DNA of 64,000 bases from Pycnopodia helianthoides (taxonomy: Eukaryota; Echinodermata; Asteroidea; Forcipulatida; Asteriidae). The stretch spans positions 13,901,757 to 13,965,756 of the forward strand of contig CM063251.1 of NCBI GenBank assembly GCA_032158295.1. The letters run 5' to 3'. The notes under the pieces are model-generated. The model saw only the letters and a program-made list of their open reading frames with translations, did not search any database and was not told the origin of the DNA. This document shows, piece by piece, positions 36,166 to 47,815 of this stretch (positions are counted from its first letter, which is position 1; every line of letters begins with the position of its first letter). The position numbers were made by a program, and so were the translations under genes.

Positions 36166-36627
36166 ATTAGCTATAGTTTCTTTATTTAGAAGCTTTATAA
36201 CTTTTTCGAATGATACTAAAACAGGTTTACATGATCACGGCACACTTGGATAACGTTCAGAAGGAAAGAAGAAAATCACAGTAAATATAATTATGTTATA
36301 GTTCCTGCCACTGTATGCCGTATGCCTCCCTCGTGTACGGACTTATACAGTCGATCCCGTTTTAATCAAAGCGTAATAATATTGCGCACTTGCTTTTGTC
36401 GTGCTGCTTCGAGAACTGAACACACAAGCCCACGAAAGCAAAAATCACACGAAGGCGTGTGGGTTGTCTTTTCTTATCACAATGTAATGGGGGGGGGGGG
36501 TTAACCGCGAGATAAATTCAGCATCGACCGAGATCTGTCAACTGATCTGGAACGCGAAGGTTTTTGGTTTTGTTTACCACTTTACCACGTTAGGAGTAAA
36601 CGGCTGATAGGAATGTAACGAATTGGG
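36166..36627. other. no supported gene
   Basis: A poly-G run lies at 36488-36500. No exon or repeat is supported. Confidence 0.35.
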
Positions 36628-36740
36628 GGCTACAGCTACGGCTACAGCTGATTCGAAGGGTGTCGCCAGGGACGTAAGGCCCCCTTGTATACTTCAACGC
36701 ATGATGGCGTGGAAATCTGGCTGTAGCCGTAGCTGTAGCC
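36628..36740. repeat. foldback with 21-bp arms (CTACAGCTACGGCTACAGC)
   Basis: Arms 36628-36648 and 36720-36740 are exact reverse complements, each built of three GCTACRGC-like units. The 71-bp loop contains CGCATGATGGCGTGG. A related GCTACGGC patch lies near 1175. Confidence 0.75.
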
Positions 36741-37192
36741 GCTGTAACACGTAGGAGTGTCCAGGACACAACTCTACGAAGTTTATTACCAACACGCATA
36801 ACATAAACAAACTATGGTAAAAATGAATAACATATCAGTGCGACTGCTTGATATCCTGAAAGGCCCTGGAAAAAAAAGTAATAATAACAACTCGTAGAAT
36901 CCCATGGATGCCGAACAACCATTTTTGTACATGGCCTACTTTACATTTCTATGTGTTTTCTTGTTCGTATCTTTACCTCATATTAAGCTACTTGGTATGA
37001 TTTGCATACTACAAGATTATAAAAAGTGCTATACTTGTTATTGGTGTACGGTGTATTGTATCAAAACGCATTAAGATCATCTAAACATCGAAAGTTTGAT
37101 TTGCCCCCCCTTTCCATTTTATTATTTACACGCGGACCAAGTATAAGAATGGATCTCTGTTTTTCGTCACCATACCCGTTTCAGTTGAAAAG
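36741..37192. other. no supported gene
   Basis: No exon or repeat is supported. Confidence 0.35.
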
Positions 37193-37307
37193 TACGGAGC
37201 TCTGGAATTGCCATCCGACATGTCGAGATCCTGAAATACTAAACATCGATGACGACGACACCGTGACGATGATAGCTCTGCATGGATGGCACTTTCAGAG
37301 CTCCGTA
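37193..37307. repeat. foldback with 24-bp arms (TACGGAGCTCTGRAA)
   Basis: Arms 37193-37216 and 37284-37307 are complementary with three mismatches (TACGGAGCTCTG...GCCATCC). A frame runs through the loop, but the symmetric arms explain the conserved look. Confidence 0.7.
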
Positions 37308-37338
37308 GAAAAGGCCCTTGGATAAAATGATTTTTCAC

Positions 37339-37364
37339 TTTTTTTTTTTTTTTTTTTTTTTTTT
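37339..37364. repeat. poly-T tract (26 bp)
   Basis: Uninterrupted T run directly followed by CTCAG. Confidence 0.85.
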
Positions 37365-39009
37365 CTCAGCGTTAAAGCCACACGTTCTCTTTTAGGAATT
37401 TGATAAATGCTAAATGTATTACTGGCCTGAAAGGTTTTGAATGCATTGGGCTTCCTTGTGGAAGGAGATTGTTGCACACATCGGGAGTAGGTCTACGACT
37501 ATTAGCTTGGATTAGCGCATTGTCTTCCACTGTCTCGTTAGATTACCGTAGTGGATTTGTTTCCCACCGAATGTATTTGTACAGGAAATGGAGCTTTAAA
37601 ACTAAGGTCAACTCACCCCTCTCAATTCAAGGGGTTGATCCATCTCTTCTCATTTGACTCCAGCCGGCTTTGATTGCACCGGGGAAGAATAAAGTTGTGG
37701 ACGATATCCCAGAGGGGGGGGGGGGCTCCAGCAGGGTTGTACGGTGCAACTATCTCCCAATGAAACGTAGTTTCAGTAGTTTATGCGCAAGTTTTTTTTT
37801 AACAGCCGACCGTAACACCATGCAGTTATCCCCTCCGTTCCATTCACTTCACAGTGCATCAACCATACCGTGGCAGACTGCTCCATTTGCTGACTGTATT
37901 TAGCGCTGCCATTGCACACAGGGATACGGAAAACATGGCCGCATGGGTTGAACGCAATGCTAAGTTCATCTCTTTTGTTGGAAATACTGAACATCAATAC
38001 ACCAGAGAAATCACATGAATTAACTACATTTTTGCTGAATGTATGCCAACGGTTGATTCCCTAGCGACTGACCATAACTATTTTGTATACAGGGTCTTTC
38101 CCTAACGCTGCTCGTGCACTCCACAAATTGTGGATTCAAATCGCTGGTCACTATTCAATTGATAGTCCGGAGTAAAGTGCTGAAGGTATTTTTTTCTAGT
38201 GCCGCACAAAAGGAACACAGAGATTATTTAAAGAGCCACACACACAAACAAACACCAAGGGGTACAAATGGAATGTAACTTTAATGCGCATACAATAGAG
38301 AGCACCCGTAAAGGCAGCAGAGCAGTACCTCGCTCATTGTAGTTGAAACACGTCAGCAAGCGCCTTCACTGCAAGGGGAAGACAGGTGGTTCACATCCCG
38401 TACTGGCATGGTTGAGCTACTTTATTAGGTTTCTTATAGAGACAGGCACAAAGGCAATGAAACGTCTTTATTATAGTTTGCTCCACGAGTAATTCTGTGC
38501 ATACACAGTTCATCATGGAAACCGGGAACAGTCTCATGACTGAACCTTTCTGTGTTTTCCATGCAGATCCAGAATGAGAGAGCATTTTAACTGCCTTTGA
38601 TTTTTTTTCTTAAAATTGTTTTTGTTTCTTTATAATATAGTTTCTTGTTTTACTTATAATTCAGTGTGGGTCTACTTCTACTGGTATTTATTTCATTTTT
38701 ATTGACACCCTGCCTTATTATGAGTTATAACCTTGTCTAGCTGCCCTTAGTTGTTTTTAATGGCTCTGTTTCATTGTCTTGTCATATGGCCATCTACAGT
38801 TACGATAGTTATATGTTTTGTGTTTAAAAAAAAATTTTTTTTTTGTATATCTTGGTAGAAGAGGTTTTATTCGGTCTGACACATGACGACGGCATTTTTT
38901 TTAACTTTTGTCTTTGACCCGACGAATTCTAAATATAAATTATATGTGTCATATGTATTCTATATTTTTTAATATTAAAAAAAAATAAAAAAAAATAAAA
39001 AATTGAATG
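37365..39009. other. no supported gene
   Basis: Upstream exons of the split gene at 39621 were sought here. An acceptor-like TTCTCTTTTAG before 37397 is followed by an open frame without a good donor, so no exon is called. A poly-G run lies at 37713-37723 and T-rich low complexity at about 38828-38843. Confidence 0.3.
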
Positions 39010-39372
39010 TTAAAGGTATTATACAAGATTGGTAGAGCTGACAAAATAGTCGCAGACAGTGTTCATGTTTTGTGTGATTCAACATATGGATGAACTAACA
39101 AACCTGTGAACGTTTGAGCTCAATTGGTCATCGAGGTCACGAGAAAATAGTGAAAAGAGACCTTATGTGTTTTCTGTTTTTTCAAACATCAAGTTTTTAT
39201 CACGCGTGATAAAAACTATTGTTTTACTCATTTCTCAGAAACGATAGCCTTTTAGGCAGAAATATTTTAAGGAACCCTTTCTACCATTACTTACTTTAAA
39301 TCATTTAAGTTATGTGTGAATCTGTGAACATTTGTGTTTTTCGATCTTACCAATAGTGTACAGGGCCTTTAA
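39010..39372 (-). repeat. TTAA-type MITE, subfamily D, intact
   Basis: Reverse-oriented relative of 34752-35100. TTAA at 39010-39013 and 39369-39372. Read on the minus strand the first end is AGGCCCTGTACACTATTGGT. It contains the core ACAAACCTGTGAACGTTTGA followed by GGTCACGAGAAAATAGTGAA and the palindrome TTTTTATCACGCGTGATAAA. Confidence 0.85.
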
Positions 39373-39570
39373 GTACCGGGGGGGGGGAGAAAAGACAAAA
39401 CAAAAACAAAACATACACGCGAAAATAAAATAGAGGTTTTACCTAAAAAAGATTTAAAAGTATTATTGTTTGTTAATGTCAAGTTATAGACCCATCAGCT
39501 AACAACAGTTGATTTCAACCGTTGTCTTTGACATTGTAAAATAAGACCGGCTTATAGTATCTCATTCTTC

Positions 39571-39573
<3 letters not shown>

Positions 39574-39608
<35 letters not shown>
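39574..39608. repeat. (CT)n tract, likely polypyrimidine tract
   Basis: A near-pure CT repeat directly upstream of CCCACACTCCCCAG. It is a microsatellite and probably also the polypyrimidine tract of the acceptor at 39620. Confidence 0.85.
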
Positions 39609-39609
<1 letters not shown>

Positions 39610-39620
39610 ACACTCCCCAG

Positions 39621-39674
39621 GTCCATGCTCACGCGGTATGGTCCAACAAGCTCAAGAAAGATGCCTTCTAAGAT
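39621..39674 (+). CDS. internal coding exon, plus-strand split gene A
   Basis: The acceptor CACACTCCCCAG follows a long (CT)n tract, and the donor is AGAT|GTAAGT at 39675, a consensus site. With two leading bases completing an upstream codon, the frame reads PCSRGMVQQAQERCLLR and leaves one T. The next exon begins GT, making TGT (Cys), so the phases agree. The peptide is Gln/Arg/Cys rich and could be a helix. The other frames are also mostly open, so the frame choice rests on continuity with 40563 and 41288. The family is not recognised, and upstream exons were not found with confidence. Confidence 0.45.
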
Positions 39675-40562
39675 GTAAGTGTTAATAAAAAATAATATTA
39701 ATGATGATAATATTAAAGTCTTTTAATTATAGCGCAAGTATCCACCAATAAGGTGCTCAAGGCGCTTCAACGAAGAAAAACACTTTTTAGGAACAAGTTT
39801 TGAAGTTTCTTTTTGAATTATTAGACCGATTTATGTAGCACCTACAGGGTTAGAAGGTGCTGCGGCGCATTCGCAGCCACTGCCAGAAACACCGGGGCAA
39901 ACCCACCGTATCAGTGTATAACACTCACTCAGTGCTTCGCGGGCCGGAGTCATTCAGGAGAATAGCATAAAGATTAGAAAAATGTAAATTTAAAAACAAA
40001 CCTTTACATAAAAGGGGGGAAAATGGGTGGCGACGAGGTATTAAACGGACGTTTAAAACCGGCAGGGTCTTGGCCGTGCATTGGCCTTTATTGCAAGGCA
40101 GCGACCCTGCAAAACGGCCGTTTAGACCGAACCACTACTCTTAAACAGCTCAAACTATGTCTTTATCAGCCGTTTAAATATAGTCATGTGACCACCTTTC
40201 GACCAATAGGACTGCCTTAACTGTCTGGGGGTATTTACGAATAAATCTTGTTGAAATAATTCTTTTTTTTGTAGATGTCAGGCTTTTGTTTTTTTTTGGT
40301 TTTGAAAAGTCAAAATTGCTACCAAGAACTTAGTCGCGTCAGTAAACTTAACTTGGCTGTCTCTTCCACAATTATTATTATAAAATTATGTTGTAAAGGA
40401 GATTCAAATTATAAAATTAAACATACGAACATTAGTTATAGTGTATTGTTTGTCTGGAAAAGCCCTAGAATATTCAAGGTTAGACTGTTATTAGGCTATT
40501 TCTCCATCAATTTATTTTTTCAATTCTTGCCCAGAAGTAACCGAATGTATTCTTCTTCTCAG

Positions 40563-40630
40563 GTAAACGTACGGATCCAGCAGAAAAACAACCTATTTGG
40601 CAACAATCGTCCACAAGAGAAGACGACAAG
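40563..40630 (+). CDS. internal coding exon, split gene A
   Basis: The acceptor TTCTTCTTCTCAG is strong; the donor is GACAAG|GTTAGG. After GT completes the shared Cys codon, 22 codons read KRTDPAEKQPIWQQSSTRE then DDK, a hydrophilic segment ending in phase 0. The preceding intron is 888 bp. An AT-rich 157-codon frame also runs across this exon in another phase (40275-40748); its composition (Phe, Ile, Leu and Ser rich, running through intron-like sequence) argues against it being the coding frame. Confidence 0.5.
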
Positions 40631-41287
40631 GTTAGGCCTAATGTTAATTCATTTTTTTTTGTCAAGTTGCAAATTACTTTTCACCCACCGAGGTTTACAA
40701 AGCGAAAACGTCAACACCTCTAGTGACACTGGATTAATTGGTAATTAATTGCACACGGGTTTGAACGGGTTTCAAGAAACCGAATTTTGACATTTTGCAA
40801 TGTCACAAACGCAAGTTCTGCCAAATTTGGGTTGAGTCAACCTTTTAGTTGGTAAAAGTACGAGCGGCCGTCACTTCAAAAAAAGAAAAGAAAAAAAACA
40901 ACGAAATTAATCATTTAATAAAATGAGGCTACTAAATTACCCAAAGTGCACATATTCTTTATAAAACATTAAACAACAAAGTTTTATTAAATTCATAAAT
41001 GGGAAGTTTTAGCCATCACAGTTGTTCAGTTTAATTCTTGAAACATTATCTTCACTTAAGATGATATTGGTCACGAGTTATTTTTTTGATTGATTAAAAA
41101 CAAAACCACCCATGTTAATCAAAATTAAAGCACTTCGATCCGCCACTCTCAGGTTTTTGAAAACCATACATTTGTGAATGGTTATAAGTCCCAGACTATA
41201 CCATTGTTGATCACTGTTTTTTTCTTTCTTCTGGTTTGTGTTTAATTGAGTTTTGAATTGACATTATTTTGGTTGTCCAATTATTAG

Positions 41288-41389
41288 CCGTGGAGTGACG
41301 TAACCGAGCTACAAAGTGGAGACTCACAGTGTTTATTGGACGACGTTTACCGCACGCTCACGCCGGTGTGGCAAGAAAGAATCATCAAG
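41288..41389 (+). CDS. internal coding exon, split gene A
   Basis: The acceptor is GGTTGTCCAATTATTAG and the donor ATCAAG|GTTAGT. It is exactly 34 codons, phase 0 at both ends. It starts PWSDVTELQSGDSQ, has CLLDDVYRTLTPVW in the middle and ends QERIIK. Only this frame is open; both alternatives hit stops within 15 bases. Base composition is GC-richer than its flanks and the peptide looks globular or helical. It continues the frame of 40563-40630 across a 657-bp intron. This is the best-supported exon of the gene, but the protein family is not recognised. Confidence 0.55.
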
Positions 41390-41579
41390 GTTAGTGTTTA
41401 ATTACCTATTACGAAAACCATTATTAGATGTACACCGTCTCATCTCTCGTGATTGACATTTGAAATTTCAACGACCATTCTACAGGACCCTTAATTACGG
41501 ATATTTCATGAAATCGGGGCGGTAGGTGAGAATTGACTGCAGCCTACGGTGGGTCCGTGATTTATTAGCTAGACACTCC

Positions 41580-41900
41580 GTGTGAGACAAGTCAGCTATG
41601 ATGTTGTGATTCGTTCACGATGCCCAATAGATGGATTGCACATGACGTCATTGACAACCATAAGTTTGATGAAAAACAATGGACACTTGCACGCGTGTAT
41701 ACGGGCTGCGCACAACTCTGAGCCAATGATAGCCTTTCACGCGTGCACATTTCATCAAAGTATGTGACGTCATATGCCCCAAACAGTCCCCTCATTGAGG
41801 TCAATGACAGAAGAGTTATCATTGGCTGAGAGTCGTGCGCATAGTGTGTACACGCGTGCACATTTCCATTGTTTGACGTAAAAGATGGCGGGCAATGCAA
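41580..41900. repeat. dispersed repeat related to 27690-28100
   Basis: It lies in the inferred intron after 41389. Internal inverted words are CACTTGCACGCGTGTATACG and GTGTACACGCGTGCACATTT; two TGACGTCA CRE-like octamers lie at about 41644 and 41764. The block TTATCATTGGCTGAGAGTCG matches 28018-28037. Open frames on both strands here are repeat-derived. Confidence 0.5.
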
Positions 41901-42785
41901 AGAGTCTATTCTTCAGAGGTATTTTGTTGATAAATTTTTATGAAAAGAATAATGTCTGTAATGGGTCGTTACTTTTTTTAAACTCACTTGTGGAAAGCGA
42001 GTCTTATTATCTGCAGTAAGTAAGACAGAGCGAATGTTTCACATCATTACGTCGACAATTTGTAATCACAAAATATTTCGAACTATACAATATTTGCGTC
42101 CACCCTTTTCTCTAAATGGTTAAGAGACGAACCGGGTTCGTAGCTGTGATAAAACAAAACTCAGAAACAACAACAACAGTAACAACAACCAAGTGTTCTT
42201 GCGCATGTTAATTTGAACCTGAAGCACTATTTCAGTTCTTGCGCTGTTTTCCCCTATGCGTGTGTCCCGAAAAAAAGAGTTATACTTGCGATGACGTCAA
42301 TCTTAATTACTGTTTTCTCCATTTTAGTAATTGAAATAGTTGATATCTACAAACATGGCTGAAATATTTATTTATATCAAAATGAAACACAAACGGGGGG
42401 GGGGGGGGTTGAAGAAGACAATGCAGGGAATTTTGAGAGCATCGTTAATTTGCCTTCGGGTTTGTACGATATCGCTCTTTTCTTCTAATACATTAATCAT
42501 CTAATTATTTTGTACTGCCACATTGGGTACAAACTCTTCAATTCAATTTGGTTCCCTGTAATTATATTTTATAAAATTTTCTTCCGAGATGCAAAAAGGA
42601 TAACCACTTTATATAATACAGAAGTTCCGTTTCGAAGGCCAAGGGCTCACATTTCTCAGGTAGTGTCCTTTGTCCTCGGACATTATCACATGTATTTTGC
42701 CCGGTACGCGTTTACTCGTTTTTTTGTTTGTTTTTATTCGATGGAAATGCATCACTTTTTTATTTTATTATTAATTCATGTTTAG
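41901..42785. other. inferred intron, split gene A
   Basis: Includes a poly-G tract (42396-42409). A patch at 42588-42659 is open and bounded by AG and CAG|GTAGTG, but its phase does not fit the exon ending at 41389, so it is not called. Confidence 0.3.
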
Positions 42786-42842
42786 ATGAAGAAAATAATG
42801 ACACACTCGACGTTGCATGATGAAGCTACTCGTAGAGGGTGA
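42786..42842 (+). CDS. possible terminal exon, split gene A
   Basis: A pyrimidine-rich stretch (TTTTTATTTTATTATTAATT) ends in CATGTTTAG, followed in phase 0 by 18 codons, MKKIMTHSTLHDEATRRG, and the stop TGA at 42840-42842. The phase matches the exon ending at 41389. The exon is short and could be open by chance. If it is wrong, the gene may instead continue to the phase-0 exon at 55045. Confidence 0.3.
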   Translation: MKKIMTHSTLHDEATRRG

Positions 42843-44213
42843 CTAGACATGCGCTCGATCAATGTCACGGCTTCAGTGAGCCACGAGGTGCAATTTAGCA
42901 CCAATTGATATGTAAAATAGATGGGTTTTTTTTTTCTCCCCTCCTTTCCCTTTCGGGGAGGCTGAGGATTTGCGAGCCATTGGTTGCAGTATCAACCTAA
43001 TTAGTGCCACGTTGGATGATGACAGAATAACGTACTTTTAATCGACCGTGACAGATTGTGCCATGGGAGAGTCTCCAAGGTCCACGTCAAAAGACACAAA
43101 GGGACTTTAAGGAGGCTATGCAATGAGATTGTCAGAATTTACTACTGGGATATTTATATTCCATGTGGCAGTTTAAAGTTGCCGCAGTTTTTTTGCACTT
43201 AGCCATACACTGTCGGTGTCGTCTGTATGCACTGCATGGGCGTGTGTTTGACAAGTAATCGAGAAAAGTAATATGCCTCAAATGATATCGGTTTCACTGT
43301 CGACTGGGATAATTTGGGGGATAATTGGGTTTTTCTTTTTCATTTCGTTTGGTTCCAAAGTTTTATAAATTTATTATAAGCTTTGAGATTCCAAATCGGC
43401 TCGGAAATTCCAGACGTGTTCCCTGACACCAAGTTCAGTCAACTCCGGCACAGCTTTCATGTTATTCCAGCGTGAAGATATGAAGAAATATTATCCAAGG
43501 TTTTTTTTGTTCTTCCCCCGCCCAGCCGGAAAAATAATTGGAGCAAAAAATGCCGCGCGAGTAGCCGCGACGTAGCAAATTAGCTTCCCCATAAACGAAC
43601 GATTGGGCGCGGGTCATTTGAGATGCATCAAAGGTTGTCTGTTATAGAGCTTTGTTCGTGTTTACTGAAAGCGTCTGTGGACAATCGAGCATAACACATC
43701 AGTATAACATTGCCGTCATTACACAGGATCTTCTCTATTGTTTCATTATCGTGTGTGGCATTTATTTATCGGCTGTTTTTTTTTATTTCAACATGGCTGA
43801 CGACTCAATAATCGTGCCGTGTCAACATCACCGGGAGATTTATCGCCGTTCCAGAGGCTAAATGGAATCTGGCATAATATTTCCAAGGGATATCGCACAA
43901 ATTGATTTTCCACGAGTAGTTGAAGTCCTCGTCTTAGGTAACCCCCGTGACTCACATTTTTGACGTGTTGACATTTTCCCCATTGGGTAGAGTTTGAGAA
44001 GTTTGTATCGGTCGGGCTAGTGTGTAATTTTATCCTTCTTCGTCGGTTAGCTTGACATTTCGTTTTAGTTCGATGCTGTTTTTTTTCTGTTTTTTTTGTT
44101 TTGTTTTTGCTTTGGAAAAGAGAGTCTTGGTCTTGTGTATCATTTACTTTCACACGTTCCTTTACGTTATTTATAATACAATTTCATACGATGCTTTAGT
44201 TTCTTATATATTC
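42843..44213. other. 3' region or intron, no supported feature
   Basis: T runs near 42927 and 43500. A short ATG frame in good context (CAACATGGC at 43793) gives 22 codons to a stop, too short to support. No polyadenylation site could be assigned to gene A. Confidence 0.3.
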
Positions 44214-44836
<623 letters not shown>

Positions 44837-45476
44837 AATTATTCTTATTTATTTTTTATTTTTTTTTTGGGGGGGGCACAAAATGCAGCTTCGTGTGCAT
44901 TTCTCTGAAACATGCATTTTTTCAGCGCTCGTGTTTCTATGTCATGCACTATTTAAAAGATAATCCGACAAGAGTGTAGAAACAAATACTCTGTCTGCGT
45001 GAAAATAGAAAATCGACATTATCAAATGAACGCTCATAAAATGTAGACTCCATAAACCATTACATAAACCATTCCAATCCAGTAGAAATTGTTTTTCAAA
45101 ACGATGTGTTCTGTATGGGCTTTATTCAATATTCTGATTCATGTTCAGGACAATAATCACGTATAAAGAACGAGATAAAATAAGACTTTTTTTTTATTCG
45201 GTTTAGTATAATAAGCTTCCATATCCGCAGTAGAAAACATCCTAAGAACCTTCATTTTGTAAACAATGTTTTGTTTTTTTGTTCTAAGCCCACACAATCA
45301 CCTCAACTCTCCCGTTTTATATATTGGACTTTAATAAAGCTGATAGCTCAAATTACCTCCTCCCCCCCCCCGACCTTTCAAAGTTATTGTTATATTCCAG
45401 AATAGTTCCAAAGAAATTGTCGACATTATTGTCATTAAATACAGCAATTGGGCCGATTCCGATGATCTAGATCTTA
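44837..45476. other. no supported gene
   Basis: Homopolymer runs only (G at 44870-44876, C at 45362-45371). Confidence 0.35.
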
Positions 45477-45865
45477 TTAAAGGCACTGGACACTATTGGT
45501 AATTACTCGAAACAATTGTTAGCATAAAAACTTACTTGGTAACGACCAATGGAGAGCTGCTGATAGTATAAAACATTGTGAGAAACGGCTCCCTCTGAAG
45601 TAACGTAGTTTTTGAGAAAGAAGTAATTTCTCAGTAAAATATTTGAACTGATTTGGAGACCTCACGCGTGAGGTCTCGAAATCAAGCATCTGAAAGCACA
45701 CAACTTCGTGTGACGAGGGTGTTTTTTCTTTCATTATTATCTCGCAACTTCGACGACCAATTGAGTTCAAATTTTCACAGGTTTGTTATTTTGTGCATAA
45801 TGCTGAGATACACAAAGTGAGAAGACTGGTCTTTGACAATTACCAAATGTGTCCAGTGTCTTTAA
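45477..45865 (+). repeat. TTAA-type MITE, subfamily C, intact
   Basis: TTAA at 45477-45480 and 45862-45865. The left terminus is AGGCACTGGACACTATTGGT; the right end is ACCAAATGTGTCCAGTGTCT. It contains the 20-bp near-palindrome GACCTCACGCGTGAGGTCTC. It is about 95% alike by eye to 18165-18545. Confidence 0.85.
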
Positions 45866-46323
45866 GCTAGATCTTATTGTACTATGGGGCATTTTACAAA
45901 CTCTGGCTTGGGCTCCGACTCCGGCGTGGGCTCCGTCATCAATTTTAGGACAATGTACTATTTGCACGGAGCCCGGAGCCATGAAGCCATGGTTTGGAGA
46001 AGAAGAAAAAAACTGACTACTTTTCACTCTCACGTCTTCGCAGTCAGACTCAACCGCCCTCACCGAACATCTAATTTGGGGAACTGGTCGCATGACTGGG
46101 TTCTCCGGTTGGACATGCTTGGGTAGTTCATGCCTAACTAAACGGTCAAGGTGGTGTTTACTTCGGTATTTTTGTATTCAAATCTCCAGTTCCGAATTTT
46201 TGTCTTGATTTGCCAATTAATGTTTACGTTTCTGATGTTGAGGCTGCACAATGCATAAAAGTTGCTATAAACAGAGTTTCATATTTAAAAAAGAAGACTC
46301 CCCTAAAAAATAAACAGCCTACA
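45866..46323. other. no supported gene
   Basis: A patch at 45900-45985 has GGGCTCCGACTCCGGCGTGG and later GGAGCCCGGAGCCATGAAGC in inverted sense, possibly a worn foldback element. Confidence 0.35.
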
Positions 46324-46507
46324 CGAAATATGGCCCGGATTCTGAGTCTCGTGGAGCCATGAAACGGAATTTGTGCCCAAATGACACGGAAATGGGTCAG
46401 TATCACTTTTAAAAAAACCAGATTCCAGGTAAGCCTGACCCAGAAATGGGTCATGTCCCCTGGGACACATAATCCAGGTCAAGCTCTGACCCGGGAGTTT
46501 TCTAAGT
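46324..46507 (+). repeat. GGGTCA-palindrome MITE, copy 5, left end eroded
   Basis: It contains GAAATGGGTCAGTATCAC, AAGCCTGACCCAGAAATGGG and CTCTGACCCGGGAGTTTTCT, with a decayed right terminus. The half-site order is the same as in copy 3. Confidence 0.6.
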
Positions 46508-47204
46508 GAGGATTTGTGAGTGGGAATCTTGGAAGAAGTTGTGGCTCTAATAAGAAACCTGACAGTCCGTTCTTAACGGACTAGATTCTTTGAGTATTTC
46601 AGGTGTGCAGTACATGTATGGATCGATAATGGTTTTGGTTTGCGGTACATAGCCTAGACGGATAATTCACAGTCTCGAAAGTGTGATTAATGGGGACATG
46701 GATCTACCAGGAATAGTTTGTTGTCCTCTAAATGTTTCTACCTGCCTGCCATCGTCTTTGTCGGGGATCTAGAACCAAAGAAAAAAGAGAACAAAATGGA
46801 CCATTTTCGTTTTTGCTTGCAGCCTTGGTTTAGTTGTATTGATTGGAATGGAAAACTAACCATAAATGGCCGTAACATGATGAAGACCTACTGATCGCTG
46901 TTTTGAACGACAAGCCACGTGGAGTGTTCTGCCTGTGTTAACGTGTAATTCTCCCCCGCTCACAGCTTCTGCCGTATTGACCCGACTTGCCCATGTAGGA
47001 ACGGGAGTAATCCAGCCACTGATCAGACCGGACACTCGCCATTACCACTCGAAGCCGGAATTGGCTCTTTTGGCGGGGTGGGGGACTTTGCACCCCACTA
47101 ATCTCCCCTATTCACCCCCAACGACACCCAGCCCCTCATGATTGGAAATGGTTTAAACCAAGGACAGTCCTTTGTTATCCCAGTGTTTGGACTTTTTTGT
47201 TACG
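46508..47204. other. no supported gene; one GC-rich exon-like patch
   Basis: At 46972-47139 a good acceptor (TTCTCCCCCGCTCACAG) precedes 170 GC-richer bases open in two frames. Neither frame fits the phase of the exons at 41288 or 55045, and they cannot be told apart, so no CDS is called. Confidence 0.35.
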
Positions 47205-47254
47205 ATGTCAAGTAATGAACCACAAGGGAAACTGACTGGGTAAATTTCAAATGG
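47205..47254 (+). repeat. 50-bp direct repeat, left copy
   Basis: Begins ATGTCAAGTAATGAACCAC and ends AATTTCAAATGG. Identical to 47521-47570. Confidence 0.9.
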
Positions 47255-47278
47255 TTTGGGGTTGAACAAAGACAAATC

Positions 47279-47350
47279 GACTAGAGCGGGATTTGAACCA
47301 ACGACCTCCGGATTAACGTACCGGCGCTCTACCAACTGAGCTATCTAGCC
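47279..47350 (-). tRNA. tRNA-like sequence, probable pseudogene or SINE head
   Basis: On the minus strand, 72 bases fold as a cloverleaf: acceptor GGCTAGA/TCTAGTC fully paired with one G-U; D arm GCTC/GAGC around AGTTGGTA; anticodon stem CCGGT/TCCGG with a T-T mismatch; T arm GTTGG/CCCGC with one mismatch around TTCAAAT. The anticodon position reads GTT (Asn), but position 33 is C instead of the near-invariant U, and no T-run terminator follows. The A and B boxes are good. The flanking exact 50-bp repeats favour a mobile or duplicated origin over a working tRNA gene. Confidence 0.55.
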
Positions 47351-47520
47351 CTATGTTGGCGGTCTCCCTATTTTGTCAATATCTTTGTTTGGGGGTGCCA
47401 GTCAGAAGTCATGCAACCGTTAACTGCCGTGTAGTCAGGGATCACACCCACGTTTACGATACAACCTGGGAAGAAGCAGCCACGGGATCACCTTGAGGGG
47501 ATGCGACTTTTTTAATTTAA

Positions 47521-47570
47521 ATGTCAAGTAATGAACCACAAGGGAAACTGACTGGGTAAATTTCAAATGG
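47521..47570 (+). repeat. 50-bp direct repeat, right copy
   Basis: Identical to 47205-47254. The two copies bracket 266 bp containing the tRNA-like sequence. Confidence 0.9.
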
Positions 47571-47689
47571 GTTTTTGTTACGACGTACCCATTGGTTTTG
47601 TACACAAAATCACAAAATCAATAGGTATTTCATTTTACCTGATTCCCTTCTGTTAAAGTTCTTGGTTGTAATACGTAGACATGTCCACA

Positions 47690-47815
47690 CACACACTAGT
47701 GTGTTATGGCCTCCAATTGTGGACCCTCCTTTGTTCAACTCTTTGTCCCGACTAATGTGGGCCTCATTTTTTTTCCTTGGTGAGTAGCAATTGCCGACCA
47801 ATTGTCCCTTTTGTT
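47690..47815 (+). repeat. dispersed repeat, pair with 58960-59105
   Basis: Shares TTGTGGACCCTCCTTTGTTC, AACTCTTTGTCCCGAC and a T-rich block before GTGAGTAGC with 58960-59105, in the same orientation. The palindrome TTTTGTACACAAAA upstream (47595-47608) also occurs at 28818. Confidence 0.65.

Noticed and set aside
40275..40748. 157-codon plus-strand frame
   Set aside because: AT-rich composition; it overlaps a better supported exon (40563-40630) in another frame.
42588..42659. Possible internal exon of gene A
   Set aside because: Bounded by AG and GT, but its phase is incompatible with the exon ending at 41389.
46972..47139. GC-rich exon-like patch after a good acceptor
   Set aside because: Two frames are equally open, and neither fits the phases of the exons on either side.
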